Shown: positions 37,956 to 47,606, counted from the stretch's first letter. The stretch is 64,000 nt of DNA from Marinifilaceae bacterium (GCA_016936255.1 JAFGYE010000067.1:30842-94841); one strand, 5' to 3'. Numbers and translations are program-made. The notes: generated by a model not told the origin, from the letters alone.

Positions 37956-40235
37956 CTAGTAAACAATTGATTTAGGTCTATCTTGAATTGATTTTCCAAA
38001 ATTAGGATTTGGTGCAGCTCCCATCTCGAATGTCAGCACTCCACCGTTTAAAATATCTTTGTGTGTAATGAATGATTTTGTATACTCCAATCCGTTTAAA
38101 GTAGCAGACTGAATGTAAATATTATCATCACTGTTGTTGTTTGCTTTGATGGTAAACTTCTTATTTGCAGGAAGATTAATACTTGCTTCATCGAACAAAG
38201 GGCTGCCAAAAACATAAGCACCATTGCTTGGATTAACGGGATAGAATCCCATGGAAGACATTACATACCAGGCAGACATTTGCCCACAATCTTCGTTCCC
38301 GCACAAACCATCTGTTTGATCGGTATACAATTCATTCATAATGTAACGAACCTTGTCGGCCGTTTTGAATTGCTCACCTGCATAAGCATACAAATAAGTG
38401 ATGTGATGACTTGGTTCGTTTCCGTGTGCATATTGGCCAATTAAACCTGAAATATCTGATGAAGCTCCTTCTTCCAATTCAGAAGAAATTGAGAAAAGAC
38501 TATCCAATTTATTCAGAAATGGCTTCTCGCCTCCCAAAAGAGAAATTAATCCTTCCGGATCTTGCGGAACCAACCATAAATACTGCCATGCATTCCCTTC
38601 ACAATAATCGTTTACACGATGTTGTGCTGAGTAAGGATCGAAAGGTGTTCTCCAGGAACCATCTTTCATTTTCCCTTTCATAAACCGATCTTTTGGATCA
38701 AAATATTTGGTATATGCATTGGCTCTGTCCTCAAAATATTTTACATCATCAGTTTTCCCCAATTTTTCAGCCAGTTTGCTAATTGCCCAATCACTAATTG
38801 CATATTCCATAGCACTTGCCACCGATTCATGCATCATATCACACGGAATGAAACCGTATTCCTGTAATTCTTTAACGCCTGGTTCAAAATCGCCCATAGC
38901 CGTTGCTTTTACCGCTTCGTATGCTAATTCATAGTCTATCCCTTCAAATCCTTTCAAACATGCATCAACAACAACCGGAACTGCACTGTAGCCAACCATT
39001 GTATTGGTTTCGTTTCCTCTTAAATGCCAAACCGGTAATTTCCCTTGCTGCTTGTAAATTGTCAGCATTGAATTAATCATATCCGGAACACGTTCATGTT
39101 GCGTTAACGTATATAAAGGGTGAGCTGTACGATAAGTATCCCATAAGGAAAATAAAGTGTAATTTGTAAAGCCAGCGTTTCTATATACTTCCTTATCAAC
39201 ACCACGGTAATCGCCATTGACATCATTAAATAAATTAGGAGCGATAAGTGTGTGATACATTGCTGTGTAAAATACTTTCTTCTTTTTTAAATCTTTCGTT
39301 TTAATCTCAATTTTAGACAGTTCTTTATTCCATTTCGCTTGATTTTCAGCAAGAATTTGTTGAAAATCCCATGATTTCATTTCAGTCTTAATATTTGCCA
39401 AAGCATTTTCCATGCTGACTGGTGACATTCCAAATTTGACTTGAACTTCTTCAGAAGACGATGTTTCAAATCCCAGGCATGCTTTCACAGCTGTTCCTTT
39501 CGCCGCATCTCCGTCTACTAATTTGTCCCCATTGTATACTGCAATATCTTTAACTGGCTTTGATAGAACCATTGCGAAATATTCTCTTTGATCTTCAGCC
39601 CAACCAGTTGAAAAACGATAACCGGCTACAATTGTATCGTTTACTTGATGAAAAAATGTTTCGATAGCGGTATCTCCATTTCCTTCCTGTAAATCAAGAA
39701 TTATTTTAGCCTGATCCGATTTCGGAAATGTAATTTTATGAAGAGCCACACGTTCACTCGTCGTCATTTCAATATCTACATTATAAGTATCCAAATGCAC
39801 TTTGTAATAACCCGGTTCTACCTTCTCTGTTTTATGACTGTAATAGGAAGCGTAACCATTTTCCGGATTTTCCTGAGAACCTGGATTCATTTTTACATCG
39901 CCAACAGCAGGCATCAATAAAAATTCACCTAAATCAGTACATCCGGTTCCACTTAAATGCAAATGAGAAAAACCTTTAACAATGCTATCTGAATAATGAT
40001 ACGATGAACACCAATCCCAGCCTTTATGGAAGTTGCTTGGGCCGGCCTGAATGGCTCCAAAAGGGACACTTGCACCTACAAAAACATGCCCGTGTCCTGC
40101 CGATCCAATTAGAGGATCAACAAATTGAATGTAATCACCTTCGGCACCTTTGGAGTCTCTGTTACTACAAGAAAATAGAGTAGTAATTGCCAGAGACATT
40201 AGAATTAGTGATTTAAGAGAATTTTGGTATAGCAT
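37956..40235 (-). CDS. GH92 alpha-mannosidase lipoprotein (first copy)
   Basis: This 759-residue GH92 enzyme is the most canonical of the three. The lipoprotein signal ends TTLFSC (cysteine 23, then SNRDSK). The mature protein starts VDPLIGSAGHGHVFVGASVP and has HLHLSGTGCTDLG near 95. The general acid line is YCEGNAWQYLWLVPQD and the base and calcium region is GNEDCGQMSAWYVMSSMGFYP near residue 635. This arrangement is typical of alpha-1,2-mannosidases such as BT3990, but specificity needs assay. It follows the LamG lipoprotein by 226 bp with a perfect hairpin between them, and precedes the second GH92 by 7 bp. Confidence 0.93.
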   Translation of the reverse strand: MLYQNSLKSLILMSLAITTLFSCSNRDSKGAEGDYIQFVDPLIGSAGHGHVFVGASVPFGAIQAGPSNFHKGWDWCSSYHYSDSIVKGFSHLHLSGTGCTDLGEFLLMPAVGDVKMNPGSQENPENGYASYYSHKTEKVEPGYYKVHLDTYNVDIEMTTSERVALHKITFPKSDQAKIILDLQEGNGDTAIETFFHQVNDTIVAGYRFSTGWAEDQREYFAMVLSKPVKDIAVYNGDKLVDGDAAKGTAVKACLGFETSSSEEVQVKFGMSPVSMENALANIKTEMKSWDFQQILAENQAKWNKELSKIEIKTKDLKKKKVFYTAMYHTLIAPNLFNDVNGDYRGVDKEVYRNAGFTNYTLFSLWDTYRTAHPLYTLTQHERVPDMINSMLTIYKQQGKLPVWHLRGNETNTMVGYSAVPVVVDACLKGFEGIDYELAYEAVKATAMGDFEPGVKELQEYGFIPCDMMHESVASAMEYAISDWAISKLAEKLGKTDDVKYFEDRANAYTKYFDPKDRFMKGKMKDGSWRTPFDPYSAQHRVNDYCEGNAWQYLWLVPQDPEGLISLLGGEKPFLNKLDSLFSISSELEEGASSDISGLIGQYAHGNEPSHHITYLYAYAGEQFKTADKVRYIMNELYTDQTDGLCGNEDCGQMSAWYVMSSMGFYPVNPSNGAYVFGSPLFDEASINLPANKKFTIKANNNSDDNIYIQSATLNGLEYTKSFITHKDILNGGVLTFEMGAAPNPNFGKSIQDRPKSIVY

Positions 40236-40417
40236 CTGGTTCTAGTTCTTAAGTTTTATAATATGCTGATATATGTTGTAGCTCTAGGCTATTTAATTAT
40301 CTGTGTTATGCACCTTTTTACAAAAAGGCTGAAAAAAATTCCTTCCATTATAGTAAGGCGGAAGCAAACCCTTTTAATCAAATATAATTTTCCTTTGAAA
40401 AAGGTAAAAATTAGAAA

Positions 40418-40443
40418 TAGGAGCTGTCAACCGACAGCTCCTA
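40418..40443 (-). terminator. Perfect hairpin between LamG lipoprotein and GH92 genes
   Basis: TAGGAGCTGTC pairs with GACAGCTCCTA (11 bp, no mismatch) around an AACC loop. It begins 18 bp after the LamG stop codon. On the minus strand TTTCTAATTTTTACC follows, so it may act as a partial terminator that lowers enzyme genes relative to SusCD and the binding protein. Confidence 0.65.
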
Positions 40444-40461
40444 AATTATTTAGTCAAACTA

Positions 40462-42324
40462 TTAGTCTTCAATTACATTCCAAGAGATTCCTCTCATGTC
40501 ACCTTGATAATTTCCTGTTTTATCGGCAAACTTAACGCCACTAACCCTATCCAATGGGAAATAAACATTCAAACCAGTTTCGGTACCATCGATAGCCGCA
40601 TCCAGATCAGTCACATCGCGGGCAACATCCCATAAACGGAAATCTTTCATGTAACCATCCATCTTGCCCCAGCCATTACCTAGCCACATTTCACCCCAAC
40701 CGGAGTTGTTTGGTGCTCCTATATCCTCAAATAAAGCTTCTTCAACACCATCAACAAATATTTTTGTTGTGCGCGCGGTATTGTCATGAACAAGAGCAAC
40801 ATGTTGCCATACTCCAGTCTTCATTACCAAAGGCTCTGTTTTTGGACCTTGCCAACCTGCACCAGCATTAGTAAAATTCCAAAGGCCACCTGAATTAAGA
40901 ACATTCTCTTCAGTTAACTCATCATAACCATATACCCAAACACCATACTCTCCGTTGTTAAAAAACTCTCCGGCACCATATCCAAATAGTGATTTAACTT
41001 TTACGTTAAACTCTACAGTATAATCCCCTTGTGGAGTATAGTTAGGAGTAATTCTTAAACCTACAGCAGCAGGATTATCATGATCAATAAAAATACCATC
41101 TGTATCAGCAACTAACATTTTATTGATCAAGGTAATTTTACCAGTTAATGATTTAGCCATTTCATCCAACTTGTCTTGACGTCCTTCATTTATCAATGCA
41201 TCATTTGCATCTACAATCAAAGCATCGATATAGGCAATAGTTCCAACAGGATAATCTCCGTCTTGATCACCTTCTACTATTGTTGCTTTAAATTCTGTTA
41301 TTTCAAGAATTGCTGCTTCCAAATTCGTTTTATCTAAAACAATTACCGGAGGTGCAGACACCCATTCAACTTTCCCTTTAATTGTTGCAGTATAGTTTCC
41401 TGTAACATCCTTAAATGAATCACCTAAATTTGCACTCAAAGGAAATAACATTTCAAGGTTTGCTTCAGTTCCATCCAATGCAGCAGTTTTGTTATCAGCA
41501 ATTTCAGAAGCTGTACGAGCACCTTTCCAAACTCTTACGTCTTTCAATAGAGCATTTACAATACGATCTGTCCAAGTTGGTCCATTACCCAGAATGAAAT
41601 TTTTATCAGCTCCCGGCAAATAAGTTTGTGTTTGAGATAATACCTCAACTCCATTTACGTATAATTTTTGGCTGGTAATTTCGTTTACAAAAGCAATTTG
41701 CATCCACTCACCGGATTTTATAATACCGGGTTCAGTTTTGACATCTTTCCAACCTTCAGCGGTACCCACGTTAAGATGTATAACACCATCGCTGAAATAA
41801 CGAATTACGAAACCACTATCCGGACCATCCTGCTCGGTTGCAAAAATATTGTTTGAATAACCTTTTTGAGCTAAGTTGACAACATAAATTTGAGTCTCAA
41901 TCGTAAAACTTTCGGTAAAAACAGGTTTGATATTATCTGAAATTTGAATCCCTGTTCCTTCTTCCTGCTGAATCCAAGGCATTGCTATTGCAACTGTATT
42001 TGCCTTAAAAATATCAATGTAACGTTGCAATTTCACCGCAGCATCAGCAATATCTTCCTGTTTATCAGAATTTTCGATACGCCAATAAGCCCAATCAACC
42101 ACTTCCTGAAGTTCTTTTTTTGCCCCTGGTTTAAAATCGCCGGCATTAATTCCTTCAACACTGGTTGCAATTAAGCCTTCTGCTTCAGTAATCAAAGCAT
42201 CAAGAGAGCCCGTCTCAAAATTCCCTGCACTTTTATTGTCATCATCACATGCTGCGAAGGTGAAAACCATCAAAAAAGCAGCCAGATAAGACAACATTTT
42301 TATATTAAATTTTATTGTTTTCAT
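40462..42324 (-). CDS. Surface lipoprotein with two LamG domains, third gene of the N-glycan locus
   Basis: This 620-residue lipoprotein has cysteine 26 followed by DDDNKS, the acid-rich pattern for surface display. It is built as a doubled unit. A helical FIVAR/DUF4972-like segment (about 38-112) is followed by a LamG/concanavalin-like domain (about 122-330, with GSFTI-type strands and DVRVWKGARTASEI). A second helical segment (about 335-400) and second LamG domain (about 405-620, with KDFRLWDVARDVTDLDAAI) then repeat the order. No catalytic residues are evident. It occupies the SusE/SGBP position after SusD. I infer a surface glycan- or glycoprotein-binding protein. LamG domains in PULs can also belong to enzymes, so a hidden activity is possible. 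Confidence 0.85.
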   Translation of the reverse strand: MKTIKFNIKMLSYLAAFLMVFTFAACDDDNKSAGNFETGSLDALITEAEGLIATSVEGINAGDFKPGAKKELQEVVDWAYWRIENSDKQEDIADAAVKLQRYIDIFKANTVAIAMPWIQQEEGTGIQISDNIKPVFTESFTIETQIYVVNLAQKGYSNNIFATEQDGPDSGFVIRYFSDGVIHLNVGTAEGWKDVKTEPGIIKSGEWMQIAFVNEITSQKLYVNGVEVLSQTQTYLPGADKNFILGNGPTWTDRIVNALLKDVRVWKGARTASEIADNKTAALDGTEANLEMLFPLSANLGDSFKDVTGNYTATIKGKVEWVSAPPVIVLDKTNLEAAILEITEFKATIVEGDQDGDYPVGTIAYIDALIVDANDALINEGRQDKLDEMAKSLTGKITLINKMLVADTDGIFIDHDNPAAVGLRITPNYTPQGDYTVEFNVKVKSLFGYGAGEFFNNGEYGVWVYGYDELTEENVLNSGGLWNFTNAGAGWQGPKTEPLVMKTGVWQHVALVHDNTARTTKIFVDGVEEALFEDIGAPNNSGWGEMWLGNGWGKMDGYMKDFRLWDVARDVTDLDAAIDGTETGLNVYFPLDRVSGVKFADKTGNYQGDMRGISWNVIED

Positions 42325-42337
42325 ATAACAAAGTTTA

Positions 42338-42379
42338 AATGAAGTGTCCTGTTAATGATGTAATCAGAACACTTTCATT
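42338..42379 (-). other. Intercistronic stem-loop, SusD/LamG gap
   Basis: AATGAAGTGT pairs with ACACTT(T)CATT over 10 bp with one bulged T; CTG/CAG pairs further inside after one mismatch. It fills most of the 65-bp gap between the SusD stop and the LamG start. Confidence 0.45.
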
Positions 42380-42389
42380 AAATTTTTAA

Positions 42390-43967
42390 TTAAAAATTGC
42401 TATTCATTAATCCACTACCATCTTTGGTTTTGGTATCTGCTGTATCCCACCACACACGAATATCCATTCTATCCAAATCTCGTGTATTTAAAAGAGAAGG
42501 CATATTTTCCTCATCTTGTTGATGTGCGTTATCTGGATAACTAATTCTTTTTACCCAAGTACCTGCAGCAACAGTCGAACTTCCGCTAACTCCGCTTTTT
42601 GGTAAAGTAATATCCGGATAATCTGTTCTTCTAAAATCAGCCCAGCCTTCCACTCCATTTGGAAAGTTAGCCAACCATTTTTGAGTAATAATCTGTTTTA
42701 ATTGATTTTCATTGGCTCCCGTCAGAGTAGTTAATCCACTTAAATAAGCAGTTGCATCATTTTCATCTACACCAACATAATCCATAGATGCCTGAACTCC
42801 TTCCTTGTACAATGCATTTGCATCTCCTGAAATCCATCCTCTTAATGCTGCCTCAGCTTCCAAAAATTTAACCTCCGAATAGAACATTACCGGACAATAC
42901 ATATCATCATCTTCACTTCCAACAAAATCAACATAGCCACCTTCTAAATTGATTGTTGCAAATACTTCATCAGCATCACTTTGAACAAGATTAAATCCAT
43001 TTTCAATTCCATTATAAATTGGAAATCCTGCCTCTTCCTTAGTTTTAGGTTCTACCTTTTTAAGATCTTCGTTAAAAACCTGATAAGCAAACCATTTAGG
43101 TGCTCTTGGATCTTCTCCTACCGATGACTGGTTATATAAGTAATTGGAAAAGGTTTTCGACATACGTATATTGTTCCAATTCCAAGCCATTTGGTGCAAG
43201 TAATCAAACCATCCTTTACTCCACATAGGAACTTTAACAACATCTGCATTACTAACTAATAATCCTCCAGGGCCACTAACTGCAGCTTGAGCTTCAGCCT
43301 GAGCTTTTTCAGGATCGGCATTCGAAATACGCATTGCTAAACGCAAACGTAGAGAATTACCAAACTTACGCCATTGCAATGCATCACCACCGTAGATCAA
43401 ATCATAATCATCTGTGTAATTATATTGCTCTTCACCACCAGTAATATTATTAATAGCTACATTCAATCTAGTGAATAAATCGGCATAAATTTCTTGCTGA
43501 GATGAATATGGAACTGCATCACCAACTCCTGCACCGAAATAAGGCATATCACCATAAGTATCGGTCATACGTGACCACCAGTAACACATCCAAATTTCTT
43601 TGATCGCAATAGCATCAACAAAAAATTCATTATCTCCATATGCTTCCTGCATGGCAAGATCCTGTCTTAAATGTCTGGTATAATGCTCCTTCCACTGATT
43701 TCCAATCCAACCATCAACATATTCGTACCGAGGAGATCCAAATCCAGATACTGTATTTGCCCAATACTGAGAGTACAAATCAGGATATAAATTTACATTT
43801 CGCTGATAATTAGCGAATACTTCTTGTTGCATTGCATTAAGGAAAAATTTCGGCTCTACTTTGGTTGTAGAATTTGGGTCAACATTCATATCCCCAAAAT
43901 CGTCAGAACAACCGCTGCTCATCACAAACAATCCCAATACAAATAATATAATTTTTATCTTTTTCAT
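42390..43967 (-). CDS. SusD/RagB-family lipoprotein (SusD-like_2 type), N-glycan locus
   Basis: This 525-residue protein starts at the ATG at 43967; a TTG four codons upstream also opens the frame. The lipoprotein signal MKKIKIILFVLGLFVMSSGC has cysteine 20 followed by SDDFGDMNVDPN, the typical SusD_2 opening. TPR-like helices include AIKEIWMCYWWSRMTDTYGD, where the latter part (TDTYGDMPY) is a family hallmark, and the C-terminal line GVEGWADFRRTDYPDI is also characteristic. It partners the SusC gene 12 bp upstream. Differing from the SusD at 2.7 kb, it belongs to a separate SusD subfamily. The ligand is inferred to be N-glycan or its fragments. Confidence 0.93.
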   Translation of the reverse strand: MKKIKIILFVLGLFVMSSGCSDDFGDMNVDPNSTTKVEPKFFLNAMQQEVFANYQRNVNLYPDLYSQYWANTVSGFGSPRYEYVDGWIGNQWKEHYTRHLRQDLAMQEAYGDNEFFVDAIAIKEIWMCYWWSRMTDTYGDMPYFGAGVGDAVPYSSQQEIYADLFTRLNVAINNITGGEEQYNYTDDYDLIYGGDALQWRKFGNSLRLRLAMRISNADPEKAQAEAQAAVSGPGGLLVSNADVVKVPMWSKGWFDYLHQMAWNWNNIRMSKTFSNYLYNQSSVGEDPRAPKWFAYQVFNEDLKKVEPKTKEEAGFPIYNGIENGFNLVQSDADEVFATINLEGGYVDFVGSEDDDMYCPVMFYSEVKFLEAEAALRGWISGDANALYKEGVQASMDYVGVDENDATAYLSGLTTLTGANENQLKQIITQKWLANFPNGVEGWADFRRTDYPDITLPKSGVSGSSTVAAGTWVKRISYPDNAHQQDEENMPSLLNTRDLDRMDIRVWWDTADTKTKDGSGLMNSNF

Positions 43968-43979
43968 ATCGTTTATCAA

Positions 43980-46900
43980 TTAAAATCCAACGTTAAGCGA
44001 GAATCCGTATGTTCTTGTTGCCGGAACCGGAGAAAAATCAAATGCTTGCGCCGCAAAAGAAGAGCTATATGCACTTGCATCAGGAGCAGTTCCTGGAGTA
44101 TCTTTATAGAAATAAAATAAGTTTCTACCAACTAAAGATATTCTTGCAGTCTTCACTGGATTGTTTGGAATCCTACTCAAAAGAGACTTTGGCAGATTAT
44201 ATCCAATTGCAACTTCTTTTAATTTCATGTATGAAGCATCGTAGACAAACTCCTCACTCACTTTAGATAATTGTCTCCAGTATTCTTCTGCAGAAACCAT
44301 AACATGATTTGCTCCTCCATCAACCGTAACACCGTCAACAAATAATGACATTCTATTATTTTCATCAGTCCTTTTTGCTGTACCGGAAGAAGTAGCTCCC
44401 TGTTCTGAAGATGATAAAATATCGCCACCTTCCTGAACAGACACCAAAGCTGATAAGAATAATCCTTTATAATCAACACTTAAGTTAATTGACCCTGTCC
44501 AGTCAGGTTGAATATTTCCTAAAATATGATCTGTTCCTTGTGCAACTTTCATCAAACCATCACCATCAACAATAATATTTCCACTATCATCGCGCTCATA
44601 AACTGAACCTGTAATAACCCCAAGTTTTTTACCTGGCAAACCTAAAACACCTCCACCAAAATCATGTCTTTCAACATCATCTGTCAATTTATTTAGGATA
44701 CCTTCATTTTTTGCAAAATTAAAATCTAAACCAACTTTTAAATCTTTATATTTAACAGGAACTGTAGTTAACATAACTTCAAATCCTTTATTCGTGATAA
44801 GACCAGCATTTATTAAAGCATACTCGAAACCAGAACTTTGAATAGCTTCCACCTTTAATATTTGGTTTTTCGTCTCCTCGTTGTAATAAGTAAAATCTAA
44901 TCCAACACGATTATTTAGAATTCTTAAATCCAAACCTAACTCCCAAGATGTCGAAATTTCTGGTTTTAAATCTTTCACAACTGCAACACTAGGAACATCT
45001 CCAACAGTTAGATCATAATTCCAACCTCTTAATTTGTATAGTTGACTTGTAGCATAAGCGTCTGTGGCTTTACCAACCTGCGCCCATGAACCTCTAACTT
45101 TTGCAAATGAAATCCATTCCGGCAATTCTGTCATTTCAGAAACAATACCACTCAAACTTACTGATGGATAAAAATATGAATTATCGAATTCTGCATTAGC
45201 CGCAGTAAGTGTAGATGACCAATCATTACGTGCTGTAAAATCAAGAAATAACATATTTTTGTATGCCACCTGACCAAAACCGTAGATAGAGCGTACTTCT
45301 GACTCCTCGATTCTCTCTTCAGCATTTATATTTGACCCTGCAGCTAAGAAAAAATCCCCTTCAGATGATAATTTACCAGAGGTTGCCTTCAGCTCATCAA
45401 AATGACGCTTCATATTATTAGCACCTACATTTATACCAATAGTAAAGTCTTGATTAATTTCTTTATTGTAAGACAATAGAAATTCATAATTTTCTTCCTT
45501 AAAATTTGTCTGACTTGGGTTATAATTTGGTCTTGTAGCTTTATCAACATTATCAGCATACATATATCCTTCAACAGCAGAGAATTGATAAAAATCCATT
45601 CCATACTTAAATTTTGCTTTCAAATCTGATGTCAGTTTCAAATTTGCAGAAATGTAACCAAAGGTTCTATTTTTCTCGTCGTAATTGGTTGTTTGAGCTT
45701 GTAAGAAGTATGGATTCCTTAAATTAGCACTAGGTGCCTTATACAACTTTTCAACATGTTGTCCTGCAAGAATATCATAACCTGGAGCCAAATCCTGATT
45801 ACGAATATTCATTGGCATTGTATTATAATACGAAACATAAGAATAATTACCAATTTCAGGACGCTCATTGCCTTTTGTATTAAAGAATGAAACTTTTGTA
45901 TCAATATTTAACCACTTATTAATATCGTAATCAGCTCTTAAATCAAAAGTCAATTTCTCCACCTTATGGTCTTCATAAATACCATTCATGATATCCTTTC
46001 CTAAAGAAACACGATAAGCACCTTCTTCATTACCTCCGGTTAAAGAAACATTATGTTTTTGTGTAGTACCTGTTCTTGTAAAATCTTTTAAACGATCTTT
46101 TTGACCTTCGTATGCAATAGTTTCACCAGTCCATGATTCCAGCATTTGACCTTTCATTTCCGGTCCCCACGAAGAAGTTCCATTCTTATCATACACTCCA
46201 TTGGAACCTTGTCCATACTTATCCTGAAGATCCAACATGTAAGCAGCTTCAGATATAGTAAACCCACCAGAATAAGAAATTCCCAGACCTTTACCCCGTG
46301 CTCCTTTCTTAGTTGTAACCAAAACAACACCATTACCACCACGTTCTCCGTAAAGAGCTGCAGCATTCGGTCCCTTCAATACAGAAACAGACTCTATATC
46401 ATTAGGATTTAAATCAAAAGCACCACCTGCTCTCGATGTTCCTCCCCAAATATCTCCTTCACGACTATTTCCGTTATCAAATGGGACTCCATCAACCACC
46501 CAAAGAGGTTCATTGTTCCCACTTAAAGAACTAGCTCCCCTAATCTCGATTCTTGATGTTCCACCAACGCCACCACCAGATTGGTTAATCTGTACCCCAG
46601 CAACTTTCCCTTGAAGAGAACTTACTAAATCAGAATTACCTCCTTGTGTTAACTCATCAGCTTTTACATCCTGAACAGCATAACCAAGTGCTTTCTTTTC
46701 TCTTTTAATACCTAATGCAGTAACAATTACCTCATCTACTTGTAAAGCATCAGTGGCCATAACAAGATTAATTACAGATTGAGAACCAACTGTAATTTCT
46801 TGTGTTTGCATACCAACAAAACTAAAAACCAGAATACTGGTTGATTCAGGAACAGTGATCTCGAATTTTCCATCGATATCAGTTACCGTTCCAATTGTAG

Positions 46901-47144
46901 TACCTTTAACAACAACTGATACTCCAGGAAGTGACATTCCTGAATCTTCAGTAATAACACCCGTAACCACTTGTTGTGTCGCAGAAACAGATGAATTTTC
47001 TTCAGTTAAACTGTTAACGTTTGCATTCGCAGAAAATGGAAGAACCATCATCACGCAAAGCAAAGTAAAAATCCCAATCTTACTTCCAAGTCCTAATGGG
47101 TTAGCCAGGCTTGAATGAAGATTTCGTAAATAGCATTTCTTCAT
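43980..47144 (-). CDS. SusC/RagA-family TonB-dependent transporter, N-glycan locus
   Basis: This 1054-residue outer-membrane transporter starts the N-glycan operon. It has a long N-terminal region with the signal hydrophobic core GIFTLLCVMMVLPFSANA (about 23-42). The carboxypeptidase-regulatory-like domain (about 60-135, GTTIGTVTDIDGKFEI), the TonB box region DEVIVTALGIKREKKALGYA and the plug with VLKGPNAAALYGERGGNGVV follow. The barrel ends in TRTYGFSLNVGF. The GIKREKKALGYAVQ form marks a different SusC subfamily from the mannan one. It is transcribed away from the LamG-Kelch regulator across 462 bp, with a -7 element and inverted repeat upstream. It imports oligosaccharides together with SusD. 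Confidence 0.95.
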   Translation of the reverse strand: MKKCYLRNLHSSLANPLGLGSKIGIFTLLCVMMVLPFSANANVNSLTEENSSVSATQQVVTGVITEDSGMSLPGVSVVVKGTTIGTVTDIDGKFEITVPESTSILVFSFVGMQTQEITVGSQSVINLVMATDALQVDEVIVTALGIKREKKALGYAVQDVKADELTQGGNSDLVSSLQGKVAGVQINQSGGGVGGTSRIEIRGASSLSGNNEPLWVVDGVPFDNGNSREGDIWGGTSRAGGAFDLNPNDIESVSVLKGPNAAALYGERGGNGVVLVTTKKGARGKGLGISYSGGFTISEAAYMLDLQDKYGQGSNGVYDKNGTSSWGPEMKGQMLESWTGETIAYEGQKDRLKDFTRTGTTQKHNVSLTGGNEEGAYRVSLGKDIMNGIYEDHKVEKLTFDLRADYDINKWLNIDTKVSFFNTKGNERPEIGNYSYVSYYNTMPMNIRNQDLAPGYDILAGQHVEKLYKAPSANLRNPYFLQAQTTNYDEKNRTFGYISANLKLTSDLKAKFKYGMDFYQFSAVEGYMYADNVDKATRPNYNPSQTNFKEENYEFLLSYNKEINQDFTIGINVGANNMKRHFDELKATSGKLSSEGDFFLAAGSNINAEERIEESEVRSIYGFGQVAYKNMLFLDFTARNDWSSTLTAANAEFDNSYFYPSVSLSGIVSEMTELPEWISFAKVRGSWAQVGKATDAYATSQLYKLRGWNYDLTVGDVPSVAVVKDLKPEISTSWELGLDLRILNNRVGLDFTYYNEETKNQILKVEAIQSSGFEYALINAGLITNKGFEVMLTTVPVKYKDLKVGLDFNFAKNEGILNKLTDDVERHDFGGGVLGLPGKKLGVITGSVYERDDSGNIIVDGDGLMKVAQGTDHILGNIQPDWTGSINLSVDYKGLFLSALVSVQEGGDILSSSEQGATSSGTAKRTDENNRMSLFVDGVTVDGGANHVMVSAEEYWRQLSKVSEEFVYDASYMKLKEVAIGYNLPKSLLSRIPNNPVKTARISLVGRNLFYFYKDTPGTAPDASAYSSSFAAQAFDFSPVPATRTYGFSLNVGF

Positions 47145-47210
47145 AGTTAGAATTATTAATTATACAATGAACGAAAAAAGTGTTGTTTTTTTCTAGCTCC
47201 AATATTAGCG

Positions 47211-47245
47211 CAAACGTATTAATTCACGATTAATATTGAATTAAT
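47211..47245 (-). promoter_or_regulatory. SusC -7 element with overlapping inverted repeat
   Basis: TACGTTTG (minus strand, 47218-47211) fits the TAnnTTTG -7 consensus, but no TTTG is found at -33. In its place is an inverted repeat, ATTAATTC (47218-47225) and GAATTAAT (47238-47245), with arms 20 bp apart start to start. A weak -33 box with a bound activator is the expected layout for an inducible promoter. The leader to the ATG would be about 60 nt. Confidence 0.45.
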
Positions 47246-47572
47246 GCAGTATCAAAAATCATTAATCAAGACTTAAACAGCTCATTTTTATTCTTTTATA
47301 TCAGCAGGTCAACTTTGTCTATTCTTGAAGATTAATTGAATGTTCTCATATTTTTGATGAGCGTTGTCAATCCTATTAGCTTGTACAATCAATTGTAAAA
47401 ATTAAGAATCTAAATCTTTCAAAAGCACAAACAAAATAAAAGACTACATAATGAAAAAAACTACATTTTTATATGTTTTTCTGTTTCATCACAAGCAAAA
47501 CTTTTCGTTAAAATTAATCCATCAAACATAGTCTTTTTAGGCTTTTATCTTTAAAGTCTTGGTATATTTAGA

Positions 47573-47580
47573 TATATTTG
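47573..47580 (+). promoter_or_regulatory. Possible -7 element of the membrane regulator gene
   Basis: TATATTTG fits TAnnTTTG and lies 27 bp before the ATG at 47607. A matching TTTG at -33 is not seen, so this is a weak call. Confidence 0.3.
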
Positions 47581-47606
47581 AAAATTAACAAACCTCATAA
47601 ATAATA

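Larger units (their letters stand above)
47145..47606. other. Divergent control region between SusC and the membrane regulator
   Basis: These 462 bp have no gene. A -7 element and an inverted repeat near SusC and a -7 element near the regulator are listed separately. The middle (47260-47560) is AT-rich with T-runs and no further symmetry that I can defend. Confidence 0.55.

Noticed and set aside
37949..37999. TTG-started extension of the second GH92
   Set aside because: It overlaps the previous gene and precedes a clean lipoprotein signal at 37948.
40263..40535. 90-residue plus-strand frame between GH92 and LamG genes
   Set aside because: It runs over the intercistronic hairpin and into the LamG gene in antisense; composition is that of an AT-rich shadow.
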